Below, piece by piece: positions 5,279 to 5,436 of a stretch of 5,436 nucleotides of DNA. Both the position numbers and the translations under genes were made by a program. Every line of letters begins with the position of its first letter. Positions within the stretch are counted from its first letter, which is position 1. The stretch is from Candidatus Pelagibacterales bacterium. GTDB lineage: Bacteria; Pseudomonadota; Alphaproteobacteria; Pelagibacterales; AG-422-B15. The DNA lies in assembly GCA_016777745.1 (NCBI GenBank), contig JADHQX010000100.1, positions 1-5,436 on the forward strand, written 5' to 3'. The notes beneath the pieces are model-generated. The model saw only the letters and a list, made by a program, of their open reading frames with translations, was not told the origin of the DNA and did not search any database.

Positions 5279-5436
5279 ATGAATCAGTTTGTATTTGATT
5301 TGGAAGCAAAAACTAATTTTAGTGAGAGTGATTTTTTTGTAAATTCTACAAATAAAAAAGCTGTAGATCTTGTTTCGTTATGGCCAGATTGGCACAATAA
5401 AGCGGCAATTATATATGGTGAAGGTAGATCAGGAAA
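5279..5436 (+). CDS. hdaA: HdaA, DnaA-related regulatory ATPase, N-terminal part (runs off right edge)
   Basis: The first 52 codons are present, and the frame is open at the window end. Hda/HdaA proteins are DnaA-like AAA+ ATPases without the DNA-binding domain. Bound to the replication sliding clamp, they promote hydrolysis of DnaA-bound ATP and so limit initiation. Seen here are an N-terminal Q3-F-V-F-D-L8 stretch that fits the clamp-binding motif (Q-L-x-L-x-L type), a DFFVNSTNKKAVDLV block (18-32) matching the DF-x-V-x-x-x-N-x-x-A-x family pattern, W35-P-D-W38 typical of alphaproteobacterial HdaA, and the beginning of a Walker A, Y46-G-E-G-R-S-G, cut after SG. AGGGAA at 5265-5270 lies 8 bases before the ATG, a good Shine-Dalgarno site. 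The gap to the phosphatidyltransferase stop is 1 base, so it is in the same operon. A full DnaA is unlikely, since DnaA has about 100 more residues before this point. Confidence 0.88.
   Translation, partial: MNQFVFDLEAKTNFSESDFFVNSTNKKAVDLVSLWPDWHNKAAIIYGEGRSG

Noticed and set aside
1..5436. Search for a novel defence, mobile or RNA-based system
   Set aside because: Every stretch is accounted for by conserved housekeeping genes. I saw no direct repeat arrays, tRNA or rRNA segments, transposase remnants or composition breaks.

Overview
The window is a compact, very AT-rich piece of chromosome carrying only housekeeping genes. I see no mobile element, CRISPR array, RNA gene or horizontally acquired cargo. 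Gene content and order point to an alphaproteobacterium: a pepA/ndk block diverging from an lptF-like gene, purM-purN next to a DUF2066 gene, a CDP-alcohol phosphatidyltransferase and an HdaA-type DnaA regulator. Low GC, lysine-rich proteins and near-absent intergenic DNA suggest a streamlined lineage such as free-living marine SAR11- or AEGEAN-169/HIMB59-like bacteria. Rickettsia-type parasites are less likely because purine synthesis genes are kept, although Anaplasmataceae also keep them. The lineage is inferred, not proven. TGA serves as a stop (purM, DUF2066 gene), so the standard bacterial code applies.

Layout. Positions 1-43 (minus) hold the first 14 codons of a probable lptF, running off the left edge. 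A 46-base divergent intergenic region follows. Then pepA (leucyl aminopeptidase) and ndk (nucleoside diphosphate kinase) lie on the plus strand, 2 bases apart. ndk converges on purN with the two stop codons touching. purM and purN form a minus-strand operon (purM first, ATGA overlap) for the AIR synthetase and GAR transformylase steps of purine synthesis. The purM start codon overlaps, head to head, a possible start codon of a plus-strand operon: an exported DUF2066 protein, a CDP-alcohol phosphatidyltransferase (ATGA overlap) and hdaA (1-base gap), which is cut by the right edge.

How the parts work together. ndk and purM/purN both serve nucleotide supply. The right-hand operon combines an envelope protein of unknown role, an acidic-phospholipid enzyme and a regulator of replication initiation. 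The phosphatidyltransferase resembles mitochondrial-type cardiolipin synthase at several positions, which is the most interesting functional lead here. A second theme is initiation signals. Genes at operon heads (lptF, purM, perhaps the DUF2066 gene) have promoter-like elements so close to the start codon that their mRNAs should be leaderless or nearly so, whereas the downstream genes ndk and hdaA have clear Shine-Dalgarno sites. There is no stretch over 300 bases without a gene.
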